Of a stretch of DNA of 62,615 nucleotides, positions 13,917-22,865 are shown in pieces; the stretch's first letter is position 1; each line of letters opens with the position of its first letter. Both the position numbers and the translations under genes were made by a program. The notes beneath the pieces were generated by a model, which saw only the letters and a list, made by a program, of their open reading frames with translations, was not told the DNA's origin and searched no databases. The stretch is taken from positions 1 to 62,615 of the forward strand of contig CAAFHX010000083.1 in the NCBI GenBank assembly GCA_900762815.1, given 5' to 3'. The DNA comes from Candidatus Avelusimicrobium facis. Lineage in GTDB: Bacteria > Elusimicrobiota > Elusimicrobia > Elusimicrobiales > Elusimicrobiaceae.

Positions 13917-16475
13917 ATGAAAATTCATTCCTTTACCGTGCAACCCAACTTGCCGGACAACATTAAGTTTTTGGAAGAACTGGCCAGCGACATGTGGTTT
14001 ACCTGGAATTGGCCGGCCATTTTGCTATTTATGCAAATTGACCCCAAATTATGGACCGATTCCCGCCGCAACCCCAAGTGGATGCTGGGCTGCGTGCCGC
14101 AAAAACGCCTGGAGGAACTCAGCCGCGACGAAGCCTTTGTGCAGCAAGTCAACAAAGTCAAAGAAGCGTATTACAATTACAAAAATAACCCGCACACGTG
14201 GTACAAAGAGCATAAGCGGGAACAGGGCGATATGCTCACGGCCTATTTCTCTATGGAATACGGCATCGGCGAGGGCTTGCCCATTTATTCCGGCGGCTTA
14301 GGTATGCTGGCCGGGGACCACATCAAATCCGCCAGTGATTTGGGGATGCCCATTATCGGCGTGGGGCTTTTTTACAAAAAAGGGTATGTGCAGCAACTGC
14401 TCAACCGGGAGGGCTGGCAAAACGAAGAATACCCCGACAATGACTGGGCCCATATGGCGGTGGAGCACGTCTGTGATAAAGACGGCAAAGAAATCATTGT
14501 GGAGGTGCCGCTGGGCGCCAATGAAAGCGTCAAAGCCTGCGTGTGGCGCGTAAACGTCGGCCGCACGGATTTGTATTTGCTGGACACCAATTTACAAGAA
14601 AACACCCCGGCCCAACGCCTCATCACCGAAAAACTCTACGGCGGCGACCGCGAAAACCGCATCCGCCAAGAAATCGTGCTGGGCATCGGCGGTGTAAAAG
14701 CCTTAAACGCCATGGGCATGCACCCCACCGTGTACCACATCAATGAGGGACACAGCGCTTTCTTGCTCATCCAACGCATAATTGATATTATGCGGGAGCG
14801 GAACATGGACTTTGCCCAAGCGCGCGAAATTGTGTGGGCGTCTTCGGTCTTTACCACGCACACCCCGGTCATCGCCGGCAACGAACACTTTGACCCGGTG
14901 TTGGTACGCAAATACATGCAATACTACGCCGAACAAATGGGCATCGGCTGGGAAGAGTTTTTGGCCTTGGGGAAAGAAAAGGCCGACTCGGCCACCTTCT
15001 GCATGACGGTGCTGGCCCTGCGCCTGACCGCCTATGCCAACGGCGTGGCCAAACTGCACGGCGTGGTCAGCCGCGAAATGTGGCGCAACTTGTGGCCCAG
15101 CCTGCCCGTAGATGAAGTGCCCATAGACAGCATTACCAACGGTATTCACAGCTCGTCTTGGGTTTCGCACGAAATCAATGATTTGTACCGCAAGTATTTA
15201 TACAACGGCAATCAGTTAGACGAAGTGGACCCGTCCGAAACGGCCCTGTGGGACAAGGTAAAGGATATCCCGGATGAAGAACTGTGGGCCGTGCACGGGC
15301 AACGCAAAACCAAGCTCATCAATATGGCCCGCAGCCGCCTAAAAGCCCAGCTCAAACGCCAGGGATTTGATGTGATGACCGTTAACAAAACCAGCCGCGT
15401 GCTCAAGCCCGATGTGCTGACCATCGGCTTTGCCCGCCGCTTTGCCACCTACAAACGCGCCACCTTGCTGTTTAAAGATTTGGACCGCTTGGATAAAATC
15501 GTCAACCACCCTTTGCGCCCGGTGCAGTTTGTGTTCGCCGGCAAGGCGCACCCGGCCGATACGGCAGGCAAAGAGTTCATCAAAACGATTTACAATTTGA
15601 CGCAAAACGACCCGCGCTTCAAAAATAAAATCATCTTTATTGAAGACTACAACATGAACATTGCCCGCTACATGGTACAAGGCGTGGACGTGTGGCTCAA
15701 TAACCCCATCCGCCCCATGGAAGCCAGCGGCACCTCGGGCATGAAAGCCGCCGTCAACGGGGCGCTGATGTTGTCTATCTTAGACGGCTGGTGGGACGAA
15801 GTGGGTCCGTGTGATTTTGGGTGGTCTATCGGCGGGGCGGAAAAATACGCCTCCGACGCCGAGCGCGACGCCGTGGAAGCCGAGTCCCTCTACAACTTGC
15901 TGGAACAGGAAATCGCCCCGACCTATTACGCCAAAAACGACAAAGGCTTTTCCTCCGGCTGGTTGGCGCTGATGAAGAAATCCATTCACCAAATCGCCCC
16001 GGTGTTCAACACCAACCGCATGGTCAAAGAATATTACGAAAAATTCTATGTGGGGGCCAACAACTTCGGTCAACTGCTCAGCCAAGACAACCATGCTGCC
16101 CAAGTGGCGGCGTGGCGCAAAAAAATCGCCGACAATTGGTTCCGCGTCAGCGTAACCGACATCACTCCCGCTTTTGACAAAGCGATTTTGATGGGCGACA
16201 AGGTGCATTTCCGCGCCCGGGTCTTCTTGGGGGCGCTCTCGCCGGAGGATATTCAGGTGGAGCTCTACCTGGGTACCCGCGGGGCCTTGGGCGGCATCCA
16301 GAAAGAGGACGCCGTAGACATGCATGTGGCCGGCAATGACGGCGATGCCTATATCTATGAGGTGGAAATTTCTCCGTTTAACAGCGGCCGCCAAGATTAC
16401 GCCTTGCGCATTTTGCCCGCGTGCGACAAGGTCCCCAATGTGCTGACGCCGTTCTTCATCCGTTGGGAAGAGTAG
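13917..16475 (+). CDS. glgP: Alpha-glucan (glycogen) phosphorylase
   Basis: 852-residue phosphorylase of the short bacterial/archaeal type. The N-terminal DUF3417 region (residues 10-90, DMWFTWNW) is followed by the catalytic fold, with GGLGMLAGDHIKSASDLG early, HTPVIAGNEHFD in the middle, and the PLP-lysine motif EASGTSGMKAA. It releases glucose-1-phosphate from alpha-1,4-glucans. Its C-terminal 100 residues form an extra beta-rich domain. TGAGGAGAAC precedes the ATG. No glycogen synthase or branching enzyme is in the window. Confidence 0.92.
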   Translation: MKIHSFTVQPNLPDNIKFLEELASDMWFTWNWPAILLFMQIDPKLWTDSRRNPKWMLGCVPQKRLEELSRDEAFVQQVNKVKEAYYNYKNNPHTWYKEHKREQGDMLTAYFSMEYGIGEGLPIYSGGLGMLAGDHIKSASDLGMPIIGVGLFYKKGYVQQLLNREGWQNEEYPDNDWAHMAVEHVCDKDGKEIIVEVPLGANESVKACVWRVNVGRTDLYLLDTNLQENTPAQRLITEKLYGGDRENRIRQEIVLGIGGVKALNAMGMHPTVYHINEGHSAFLLIQRIIDIMRERNMDFAQAREIVWASSVFTTHTPVIAGNEHFDPVLVRKYMQYYAEQMGIGWEEFLALGKEKADSATFCMTVLALRLTAYANGVAKLHGVVSREMWRNLWPSLPVDEVPIDSITNGIHSSSWVSHEINDLYRKYLYNGNQLDEVDPSETALWDKVKDIPDEELWAVHGQRKTKLINMARSRLKAQLKRQGFDVMTVNKTSRVLKPDVLTIGFARRFATYKRATLLFKDLDRLDKIVNHPLRPVQFVFAGKAHPADTAGKEFIKTIYNLTQNDPRFKNKIIFIEDYNMNIARYMVQGVDVWLNNPIRPMEASGTSGMKAAVNGALMLSILDGWWDEVGPCDFGWSIGGAEKYASDAERDAVEAESLYNLLEQEIAPTYYAKNDKGFSSGWLALMKKSIHQIAPVFNTNRMVKEYYEKFYVGANNFGQLLSQDNHAAQVAAWRKKIADNWFRVSVTDITPAFDKAILMGDKVHFRARVFLGALSPEDIQVELYLGTRGALGGIQKEDAVDMHVAGNDGDAYIYEVEISPFNSGRQDYALRILPACDKVPNVLTPFFIRWEE

Positions 16476-16491
16476 GTTTTACAAATACCCG

Positions 16492-16520
16492 GGCCGGAGG
16501 ATTCTTCCTCCGGCCTTTTT
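16492..16520 (+). terminator. glgP terminator abutting the trmL start
   Basis: GGCCGGAGG/CCTCCGGCC stem, six-base loop, then TTTTT. The trmL ATG comes four bases later, and the only GGAGG nearby is locked in this stem. Confidence 0.85.
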
Positions 16521-16524
16521 CGCT

Positions 16525-16992
16525 ATGCTAAACATCGTATTAATCAACCCGGAAATTCCGTTCAACACCGGCAATATTGGCCGCTCTTGCGTGGCCACGG
16601 GCACCCGGCTGCACCTGGTGGGGAAACTCGGTTTCAAAATCAATTCCAAGGAAATCCGCCGCAGCGGGCTGGACTATTGGCCTAATTTAGATTGGAAATA
16701 TTACGAAACCTGGGAGCAATTTTTGCAGGAAAACCGGCCCGACAGGGCGCAGCTGTTTTTTCTGTCTACCAAAGGCACCACCCCGTATTGGGACGCCGCT
16801 TTCCCCGACGGGGCGTACCTGTGTTTTGGGGCCGAATCCTGCGGACTGCCCAAAGATTTTTACCACACCTACCAAGACCGCCTGTTTACCATTCCCATGA
16901 CGGGCCCGGTGCGCTCGCTCAATCTGTCGTCCTCGGCGGCCATTACGCTGTTTGAAGCGCTGCGCCAACACCGCAAAACGTATTTGAAATAG
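16525..16992 (+). CDS. trmL: tRNA (cytidine/uridine-34-2'-O)-methyltransferase TrmL
   Basis: 155-residue SPOUT methyltransferase that 2'-O-methylates the wobble base of certain leucine tRNAs. The opening MLNIVLINPEIPFNTGNIGR is typical, as are GAESCGLPKDF and the C-terminal trefoil-knot motif RSLNLSSSAAITLFEALRQ. The start is fixed by homology: the family begins exactly here, even though the ATG lies four bases after a terminator and has no usable ribosome binding site. Confidence 0.92.
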   Translation: MLNIVLINPEIPFNTGNIGRSCVATGTRLHLVGKLGFKINSKEIRRSGLDYWPNLDWKYYETWEQFLQENRPDRAQLFFLSTKGTTPYWDAAFPDGAYLCFGAESCGLPKDFYHTYQDRLFTIPMTGPVRSLNLSSSAAITLFEALRQHRKTYLK

Positions 16993-16995
16993 CCA

Positions 16996-17027
16996 CAAAA
17001 AACGCCCGGTATCCCCGGGCGTTTTTT
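16996..17027. terminator. Bidirectional terminator between trmL and a pilin
   Basis: AACGCCCGG/CCGGGCGTT with A6 and T6 tracts on the two sides. Confidence 0.85.
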
Positions 17028-17043
17028 ATAAGCAATTTCTCTC

Positions 17044-17505
17044 TTAAAAATTCCAACCTCCGTCGATGCGTGCGGTGGAAGCGCCCAAAGCCTTGCAATA
17101 GCGCTCATCCCCGGTGCAATAGCGCTCGGTTACTTCGCCGCCTTCGTTCTTAAAGATAATGTTGTAGGTGCGGCTGATTCCGCTGCGCGAGAGCGTGATG
17201 GTGACGTCCGAATCGCTCCAAGTATAGGCGGATGTGAAATATTTGGACGTACTGGTGGTATTGGCCACATCTTGCATAAAGACATCTCCGGCGCGGCCGG
17301 AGCTTGGGTCACTGTAACTGTTGTGGTTTTTAACATAATACACATTGGCCGCTTCGCTGAGGGCGGCGGCGTTTTGCAAGGCCTCCATGCCGCGGCCTTT
17401 CTCCATGGCGGTCTGGTATTTCGGCAAAGCCACGGTAACCAAAATCCCCACGATAATCATCACAATCAGCAACTCCAGCAAAGTAAAACCCTTTCTGTTT
17501 TTCAT
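17044..17505 (-). CDS. Orphan type IV pilin-like protein
   Basis: 153-residue prepilin: leader MKNRKG, then FTLLELLIVMIIVGILVTVALPKYQ with the conserved +5 glutamate. The C-terminal domain is Ser/Thr-rich, with a Cys pair in RYCTGDERYCKALG. The start at 17505 is chosen for the leader and for GGGAGG seven bases upstream; a longer open frame to 17802 would overlap the divergent transporter gene. TATAAT on the minus strand at 17524-17529 is a good -10. No pilus assembly genes nearby. Confidence 0.87.
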   Translation of the reverse strand: MKNRKGFTLLELLIVMIIVGILVTVALPKYQTAMEKGRGMEALQNAAALSEAANVYYVKNHNSYSDPSSGRAGDVFMQDVANTTSTSKYFTSAYTWSDSDVTITLSRSGISRTYNIIFKNEGGEVTERYCTGDERYCKALGASTARIDGGWNF

Positions 17506-17592
17506 AAAAGCCTCCCTTTGGCTTATTATATAAATTTCCGCACCCGGGCGTACAAAGCGCACGTAGGCCCCGGATTTTATAGAATAAAAGAA

Positions 17593-18825
17593 ATGAATGC
17601 CCGCAAACTGTTTTGGATTTTGTTTTTGCTCAATCTGTTTAACTACATAGACAGACAAGTGCTCTTTTCCGTCTTTCCGCTCATCCAGCAGGAACTGCAG
17701 GTAACGGACTTTCAGCTGGGCACCTTGGCCTCCGTCTTTATGCTGGTGTATATGTGCTATGCCCCGGTGGTGGGATTTTTTGCCGACCGGCATCCCCGCC
17801 AATATTGGATTGCCGCCAGCGCCATGCTCTGGAGCGCGGCCACCTTTTTAAGCGGCTGGGCCAAAAATTATGCCTCCCTGTTGACGGCACGGGCCTTTAT
17901 CGGCGTGGGGGAGGGCGGCTTTACCACCATTGCCCAGCCCTTTTTGGCAGAGCAATATCCCAAAAACAAACGGGCCACCGTGCTGGCTTACTTTGCCTTG
18001 GCCTTGCCCGCAGGCAGCGCGCTGGGGTATTTAATCGGCGCGGCGGCCGGAGCGGCGTGGGGGTGGCGGGTGGCCTTTATGCTGGTGGGTGCGCCCGGCT
18101 TTGCGCTGGGCTTACTAGCCTGCTGGCAAGTAAAAGACCGCGAACACCGCCGCTTGGACAACCGCAAAAAACCGGGCTTGGGGCAATACCTGCTGCTGCT
18201 TCAAAACAAACCTTTCTTGTTTTTGTGCTTTGCCCATGCCATGCAGACCTTTGTCTTGGGCGGGCTCAGCGCGTGGATGCCCACCTACTTCCACCGCTTT
18301 TTTGAGATGGGCGTGGGCACGGCCGGCACGGTCTTTGGGGCGGTGGTAATTGCCGGGGGCGCTTTGGGCACGTTCATCGGCGGGCGATTGGCCGATTGGT
18401 TGCTTAAAAAAACCGACCACGCGTATTTTGCGGTCATTTTGGCCAGTTTTGTTTTATTCATTCCCTTTGCCGGAGCCGGCATACTCAGCCACCGCACGCC
18501 TTTTTCATTAATTACATTCTTTGTGGCCATTACCCTCATCTTTCTGCCGCTGGGGCCGATCAGCGCGGCCCTGGTGGCCTTAAGCGGGCGCAAGGTGCGC
18601 TCCATGGCGTTTGCGTTCAATATCTTTTTAATTCATGCCTTGGGGGATGCCCTGTCCCCCGCGCTCATCGGCAGGATGTCGGATGCGGTGGGTCTGAAAA
18701 TGGCGGTGATGGCCTGTGTCGGTATTTTATTGCCGGGCGGGCTGTTTGTCTACTTGGCGGCCAAATACGCCCGCGCCGAGGGCCGCCTTATCCGCTATTA
18801 CGCGCAAGACTCTTTGGCAGAATAG
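17593..18825 (+). CDS. MFS transporter, spinster-like
   Basis: Twelve-helix major facilitator, 410 residues. FNYIDRQVLFSVFP in helix 1, GFFADRHPRQYW between helices 2 and 3, and GVGEGGFTTIAQPFLAEQYP in helix 4 are typical of spinster-type carriers, which move lipids, sphingoid-like or organic anion substrates. The true substrate is unknown. The ATG at 17593 opens the first helix directly. There is no Shine-Dalgarno, but TAGAAT ends eight bases upstream, so transcription may begin at or next to the start codon. Confidence 0.85.
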   Translation: MNARKLFWILFLLNLFNYIDRQVLFSVFPLIQQELQVTDFQLGTLASVFMLVYMCYAPVVGFFADRHPRQYWIAASAMLWSAATFLSGWAKNYASLLTARAFIGVGEGGFTTIAQPFLAEQYPKNKRATVLAYFALALPAGSALGYLIGAAAGAAWGWRVAFMLVGAPGFALGLLACWQVKDREHRRLDNRKKPGLGQYLLLLQNKPFLFLCFAHAMQTFVLGGLSAWMPTYFHRFFEMGVGTAGTVFGAVVIAGGALGTFIGGRLADWLLKKTDHAYFAVILASFVLFIPFAGAGILSHRTPFSLITFFVAITLIFLPLGPISAALVALSGRKVRSMAFAFNIFLIHALGDALSPALIGRMSDAVGLKMAVMACVGILLPGGLFVYLAAKYARAEGRLIRYYAQDSLAE

Positions 18826-18832
18826 CACAAGA

Positions 18833-18866
18833 AAGGGGCCCCGGCAAAACGGCCGGGACCCCTTTT
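18833..18866. terminator. Terminator between the MFS gene and the vor operon
   Basis: AAAGGGGCCCCGG/CCGGGACCCCTTTT hairpin, usable from both sides. Confidence 0.8.
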
Positions 18867-18882
18867 ACTTTACGGCAGATTT

Positions 18883-19419
18883 TTATTTTACCGCATCAAA
18901 CCCGGCTTGCAGCGCTTTTTTATTAAGTGCCAACATTTCCGGCTTGGCGCGTTTGTACACTTTCTTCATGGCGTGCTCCACGCTTTGCAGCGCTACCGCC
19001 CCCGTCAGCTTAATAAAAGCACCCAACGCCACCAGGTTGGCAATGCGGTCCATGCCCAGCTCTTCGGCAATTTGGTTACACGGCACGCACACGACGTCAA
19101 TGTCCGTACGGGTCGGGCGGGAGTTAATCAGCGAGCTGTTGATAATCATCAAACCGCCTTTTTTGAGCATCGGCTCAAACTTGGGCAAGGACGGCTCGTT
19201 CATTACGATGACCGTGTCTGGGGCCGACACAATCGGCGTATACACTTCCCCGTCAGACACCACCACCGAACAGTTGGCCGTGCCGCCGCGCATTTCCGGC
19301 CCGTAAGAGGGCAGCCAGCTGGCATTTTTTTTGTCTTCCACGCCGGCTTGCGCCAGCAAAATGCCCGCAGAGATAACCCCTTGGCCGCCAAATCCGGCAA
19401 TTCTGATTCCCTGATACAT
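18883..19419 (-). CDS. vorC: 2-oxoacid:ferredoxin oxidoreductase gamma subunit
   Basis: 178-residue gamma subunit (IAGFGGQGVISAGILLAQAG opening, SYGPEMRGGTANCSVVVSD core) of a VOR/KGOR-type enzyme. It helps bind CoA and completes the heterotetramer. The start codon overlaps the beta-subunit stop by one base (TAATG). Last gene of ferredoxin-alpha-beta-gamma. The symbol follows the vor naming of the alpha subunit and is provisional. Confidence 0.9.
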   Translation of the reverse strand: MYQGIRIAGFGGQGVISAGILLAQAGVEDKKNASWLPSYGPEMRGGTANCSVVVSDGEVYTPIVSAPDTVIVMNEPSLPKFEPMLKKGGLMIINSSLINSRPTRTDIDVVCVPCNQIAEELGMDRIANLVALGAFIKLTGAVALQSVEHAMKKVYKRAKPEMLALNKKALQAGFDAVK

Positions 19420-20162
19420 TAGTTGGCCCCCTCGTCTTTAAAGACACCCAGCGGATATTGCGGCATCATTTTAGTGCGCACAAACTCCAATGCCTGCGGC
19501 ACGCTGGCATGCCAATTGGTCGGGCATTGGCTGAGCACTTCCACCATTGAAAAGCCCACGCCGTTGACTTGGTTTTCAAAAGCTTTTTTAATGGCTTTTT
19601 TGGCTTGCATAATATGCTGCGGGCTGTCCACCGCCACGCGGGCTAAATATTTAGAGCCCGTGATTTGCGCGAGCATTTCGCACATATTAATCGGCCAGCC
19701 TTGCAGCTTGGGGTCGCGCCCTTTGGGGGCGGTGGTGGCCACTTGGCCGACCAAGGTGGTCGGGGCCATTTGGCCGCCCGTCATGCCATAAATAGCATTG
19801 TTAATAAAGATGACGGTAATGTGCTCGCTGCGCACGGCGGCGTGTACAATCTCGGCCATGCCGATAGAGGCCAAGTCCCCGTCGCCCTGGTAAGAAAACA
19901 CAATGGCCTGGGGTTTGGAGCGTTTCACGCCCGTGGCAATGGCCGGGCCGCGACCGTGCGCGCCCTGCACCATATCGCAAGCAAAATAACTGTCTGCAAA
20001 CACCGCACAGCCCACCGGGGCCACCCCGATGACGCGGTCGGCAATGTTTAATTCATCAAATGTCTCACACATCAGGCGGTGCACAATGCCGTGGCCGCAG
20101 CCCGGGCAATAGTGCATCGGCACATCCGTCATGCTGGCGGGTCTTTTTGCAATAATCGCCAT
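19419..20162 (-). CDS. vorA: 2-oxoacid:ferredoxin oxidoreductase beta subunit (TPP-binding)
   Basis: 247-residue subunit carrying the thiamine-diphosphate site: HYCPGCGHGIVHR at the start, GDGDLASIGMAEIVHAA for the Mg-pyrophosphate motif (GDG...N, with INNAIYGMTGGQ). It decarboxylates a 2-oxoacid to acyl-CoA while reducing ferredoxin. Three bases separate it from the alpha subunit upstream, indicating tight co-expression. Confidence 0.9.
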   Translation of the reverse strand: MAIIAKRPASMTDVPMHYCPGCGHGIVHRLMCETFDELNIADRVIGVAPVGCAVFADSYFACDMVQGAHGRGPAIATGVKRSKPQAIVFSYQGDGDLASIGMAEIVHAAVRSEHITVIFINNAIYGMTGGQMAPTTLVGQVATTAPKGRDPKLQGWPINMCEMLAQITGSKYLARVAVDSPQHIMQAKKAIKKAFENQVNGVGFSMVEVLSQCPTNWHASVPQALEFVRTKMMPQYPLGVFKDEGAN

Positions 20163-20165
20163 AAA

Positions 20166-21329
20166 TCAGTTGCCTCCTTTGCGGTCGCCCTGTACGCCCA
20201 ACGCCAAATCGCGCCGGCAATGGTAGGTGAAGCCTTCCGCATGGTCCTGCAGGTCAAATAAACCGTCTTTTTTGCCGTTTAAAATGGAGCGCACGGCGGT
20301 CAAAATGGATTCACCGTCCGGCTGCCCCCCGGCGGGGTAAGCGTTCAAATAAACCGGCGTTTGGCCGTTAACGGCCAGTTTGACATCTTGCACCAGCTGG
20401 CCCAAGCTTTGTTCTACGCTCAGCACGGCCTTGGCCTTGGCGGCCAATTCGCCCAAGCGTTGCGTGGGGAAAGGCCACAGGGTAATTGGGCGGAACAAGC
20501 CCACTTTTAAACCTTCTCCCTTGGCCTTGTTCACCGCCTCTAAGCACGCGCGCGAGGATAAGCCGTATGCCACCAGCAGCACGTCGCAGCCGTCGGCGTC
20601 GCGTTCTTCCCAACGCGGCTCGGTCTTTTCAATCAACCCGTAGCGTTTGGCCCGCTCCACCACATCGGCAATCAAATTGTCGCCCTTGTAAGAGAAAACA
20701 TTGTTTTTCTTGCGGCCGTTTTTGCAAATGTCCACCGCCCAGTCAAATTTGCCCAATTGGTTGGGGTCCACCGGGTCAAAATGAAAGGCCATGCTTTCCA
20801 TCATCTGCCCCAAAATACCGTCAGCCAAAATCATGCACGGCATGCGGTATTTTTCGGCTAAATCATAAGCCAGCTTGGGGAAGTTGCCCAGCTCTTCTAC
20901 GGAGTTCGGCGCCAAAACGATGACATGATAGTCGCCGTTGCCGCCGCCGCGGGTGGCTTGGAAATAGTCGCCCTGCGCCCCGGCAATGCTGCCTAAGCCC
21001 GGCCCGCCGCGCATTACATTGACAATCAGGCACGGCAAATCCGCGCTGGCCAAATAGGTAATGCCCTCTTGTTTGAGGCTCACGCCGGGCGAAGAGGAGG
21101 ACGTCATGCTGCGCGTGCCGGTCGCGGCTGCGCCGTACACCATGTTGATAGCGGCCACTTCGCTTTCGGCCTGTACAAAAGAGCCGCCGGCCTCTGCCAT
21201 ATAGGCAGACATATATTCGGGCACTTCATTTTGCGGGGTAATGGGATAGCCGGCAAAAAAGCGGCAGCCGGCGCGAATGGCGCCCTCAGCCAGAGCTTCG
21301 TTGCCTTTGCGTAATGTTTTTTCTGCCAT
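20166..21329 (-). CDS. vorB: 2-oxoacid:ferredoxin oxidoreductase alpha subunit (VorB-like)
   Basis: 387 residues. GNEALAEGAIRAGCRFFAGYPITPQNEVPEY and RSMTSSSSPGVSLKQEG are closest to subunits annotated VorB, which oxidise 2-oxoisovalerate and other branched-chain 2-oxoacids from amino acids. 2-Oxoglutarate or indolepyruvate cannot be excluded without a tree. The product acyl-CoA could give ATP through acyl-phosphate, while reduced ferredoxin would feed NfnAB. Confidence 0.88.
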   Translation of the reverse strand: MAEKTLRKGNEALAEGAIRAGCRFFAGYPITPQNEVPEYMSAYMAEAGGSFVQAESEVAAINMVYGAAATGTRSMTSSSSPGVSLKQEGITYLASADLPCLIVNVMRGGPGLGSIAGAQGDYFQATRGGGNGDYHVIVLAPNSVEELGNFPKLAYDLAEKYRMPCMILADGILGQMMESMAFHFDPVDPNQLGKFDWAVDICKNGRKKNNVFSYKGDNLIADVVERAKRYGLIEKTEPRWEERDADGCDVLLVAYGLSSRACLEAVNKAKGEGLKVGLFRPITLWPFPTQRLGELAAKAKAVLSVEQSLGQLVQDVKLAVNGQTPVYLNAYPAGGQPDGESILTAVRSILNGKKDGLFDLQDHAEGFTYHCRRDLALGVQGDRKGGN

Positions 21330-21345
21330 GATAAACCTCTTTAAA

Positions 21346-21549
21346 TTATTTTTCTACGGTAATGGCCACATCCGGGCAGACCATATAGCACATCGTGCAA
21401 CCGATGCAGTTTTCGGGGTGAAGCATCTCAGCGGGGAAATACCCTTTTTTGCTAATGGTGGTTGCCTTGCCCAGGCATTTTTTAGGGCAGGCGCTGACGC
21501 ACAGATAACAAGCTTTGCACCGATTCGCATCCACTTCAATTCTTGGCAT
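21346..21549 (-). CDS. vorD: 2x[4Fe-4S] ferredoxin subunit of the 2-oxoacid oxidoreductase
   Basis: 67-residue polyferredoxin with two classic motifs, CKACYLCVSACP and CIGCTMCYMVCP, enough for two [4Fe-4S] clusters. First gene of the vor operon, 16 bases upstream of vorB, so most likely the delta subunit that passes electrons out of the complex. CAGGAGA precedes the ATG. A TATACT on the minus strand near 21597-21602 may be its -10. Confidence 0.9.
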   Translation of the reverse strand: MPRIEVDANRCKACYLCVSACPKKCLGKATTISKKGYFPAEMLHPENCIGCTMCYMVCPDVAITVEK

Positions 21550-21643
21550 AATTCTCCTGTGGGTCCGGGGGTAGAACCGGAAAACCCCATAAATAGAGTA
21601 TATGACTTTTGTCAGCGCCCGCGCAATAAGAAACCCCTTTTTT

Positions 21644-21652
21644 TGTTACAAT
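21644..21652 (+). promoter_or_regulatory. Extended -10 placed for leaderless transcription of msrC
   Basis: TGTTACAAT; the hexamer ends at 21652 and the ATG begins at 21659, the usual distance from a -10 to the first transcribed base. No Shine-Dalgarno is present. Confidence 0.5.
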
Positions 21653-21658
21653 AATTTT

Positions 21659-22108
21659 ATGGATAAAAACACTTTGCTCTCCCAGCTAGAGGCCTTATTA
21701 TCCGCCGAGACGGACCCCGTGGCCAATATGGCAAACACAGCCGCCCTGCTCTATCACGGGGTGACGGGATTAAATTGGGCGGGTTTTTATTTGCTAAAAG
21801 AGGGAGGTTTGGTCCTTGGCCCCTTTCAAGGGAAGCCGGCCTGCGTGCGGATTTGCGTGGGACGCGGCGTATGCGGAACAGCCGTCCAGCTGCGCAAAAC
21901 GGTTTGCGTACCCGATGTCCACCTATTTCCGGGGCATATTGCGTGTGATTCGGCCTCGCAAAGCGAACTTGTGATACCGCTTATAAAAAATGGGGTGATT
22001 TTAGGGGTGTTGGATATGGACTCCCCGCATAAGAACTATTTTAGCCAAGAGGACCGGGCTTTTTTTGAAAAAGCAGCGGAAATTTTGCTAAAAAATTGCT
22101 GTTTTTGA
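21659..22108 (+). CDS. msrC: Free methionine-(R)-sulfoxide reductase (GAF domain)
   Basis: 149-residue GAF-fold enzyme of the fRMsr/YebR family that reduces free Met-R-sulfoxide. All three characteristic cysteines are in place: PACVRI, GRGVCGTA and GHIACDSAS. VLDMDSP near the end also matches. The ATG at 21659 is preferred because homologues start in the same register (MxKxxxxxxL...). It protects against oxidants, fitting an anaerobe with many iron-sulfur enzymes. Confidence 0.9.
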   Translation: MDKNTLLSQLEALLSAETDPVANMANTAALLYHGVTGLNWAGFYLLKEGGLVLGPFQGKPACVRICVGRGVCGTAVQLRKTVCVPDVHLFPGHIACDSASQSELVIPLIKNGVILGVLDMDSPHKNYFSQEDRAFFEKAAEILLKNCCF

Positions 22109-22148
22109 TAAAACACAATCTCTTCCCCATCGCAGAACGCAGAAAATA

Positions 22149-22177
22149 TTGCCGAAGCGTTCTAAATTTTGTATTAT
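22149..22177 (+). promoter_or_regulatory. tRNA-Phe promoter
   Basis: TTGCCG, a 17-base spacer and TATTAT, twelve bases before the mature tRNA 5' end. Confidence 0.6.
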
Positions 22178-22188
22178 ATTTAAGCGAT

Positions 22189-22260
22189 GCCGAGGTAGCT
22201 CAGTGGTAGAGCACTGGTCTGAAAAACCAGGTGTCGACAGTTCGATCCTGTCCCTCGGCA
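22189..22260 (+). tRNA. tRNA-Phe (anticodon GAA)
   Basis: Acceptor GCCGAGG/CCTCGGC with A discriminator, D arm GCTC-AGTGGTA-GAGC, anticodon stem CTGGT/ACCAG around CTGAAAA (anticodon GAA), T arm with TTCGATC. CCA not encoded. Confidence 0.95.
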
Positions 22261-22273
22261 CTTTCCTTTTGTT

Positions 22274-22305
22274 AAAAAACCCCGCTTAAAGCGGGGTTTT
22301 TTATA
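22274..22305. terminator. Bidirectional terminator after tRNA-Phe
   Basis: AAAAAACCCCGC/GCGGGGTTTTTT, shared by the tRNA and the convergent pilin gene. Confidence 0.85.
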
Positions 22306-22326
22306 GGTCAAACACCACATGAACCG

Positions 22327-22806
22327 TTAATCGTAAACTCCCACTATTTTGCACCAATCTTTTCCGCTGTCGCTGTCATTATTTGCACAAGACAAATCGG
22401 TGGCCGGATCGTTTGGATAATCAAAACCTAAATAATAAACCCAATCGGTACTACTTGCGTCCTTAATGCGGTTGGCATAATAGGAATCTCTATCCATTCC
22501 ATAGTCCCAATATTTCGTACGGAAACAAGCCGCATCTACGCACGTATGGTTACTTGCCGTATCCGGCTTAACCGGATAGTCAATTTCAGGACGCAAAAAA
22601 GCGTTCTCCGCATCACATTCTCCCGGAGTGCTTAATTCACACAAGGCTCTGTTTTTGTACATGGTGCTTAACATCAGCCTTGCCTCCGCCGCACGCGATC
22701 TTTCCACGGCCCGCTCATACTGCGGCAGCGCTACCGCCGCCAAGATGCCAATAATTAACACTACGACCAATAATTCTATTAAGGTGAAGCCTGTTTTCTT
22801 GTCCAT
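22327..22806 (-). CDS. Orphan type IV pilin-like protein
   Basis: 159-residue prepilin with leader MDKKTG and helix FTLIELLVVVLIIGILAAVALPQYERAVERSRAAEA. The C-terminal domain has several cysteines (CELSTPGEC, CVDAACF, and a C-terminal pair in DLSCANN and DWCKIVG), as in major pilins closed by a disulfide loop. The start at 22806 gives the short leader, with AAAGGCGG upstream. It stands alone, between tRNA-Phe and the rlmI end of a long operon. Confidence 0.87.
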   Translation of the reverse strand: MDKKTGFTLIELLVVVLIIGILAAVALPQYERAVERSRAAEARLMLSTMYKNRALCELSTPGECDAENAFLRPEIDYPVKPDTASNHTCVDAACFRTKYWDYGMDRDSYYANRIKDASSTDWVYYLGFDYPNDPATDLSCANNDSDSGKDWCKIVGVYD

Positions 22807-22865
22807 GATAACCCGCCTTTTTAACGGGCCCCGCACCCAAACGGCTGCTTGCCCGGGGCTATTCT

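Noticed and set aside
17506..17802. Longer N-terminus for the pilin at 17044
   Set aside because: The extension would run antisense into the MFS gene, lacks a leader and ignores the strong ribosome site before 17505.
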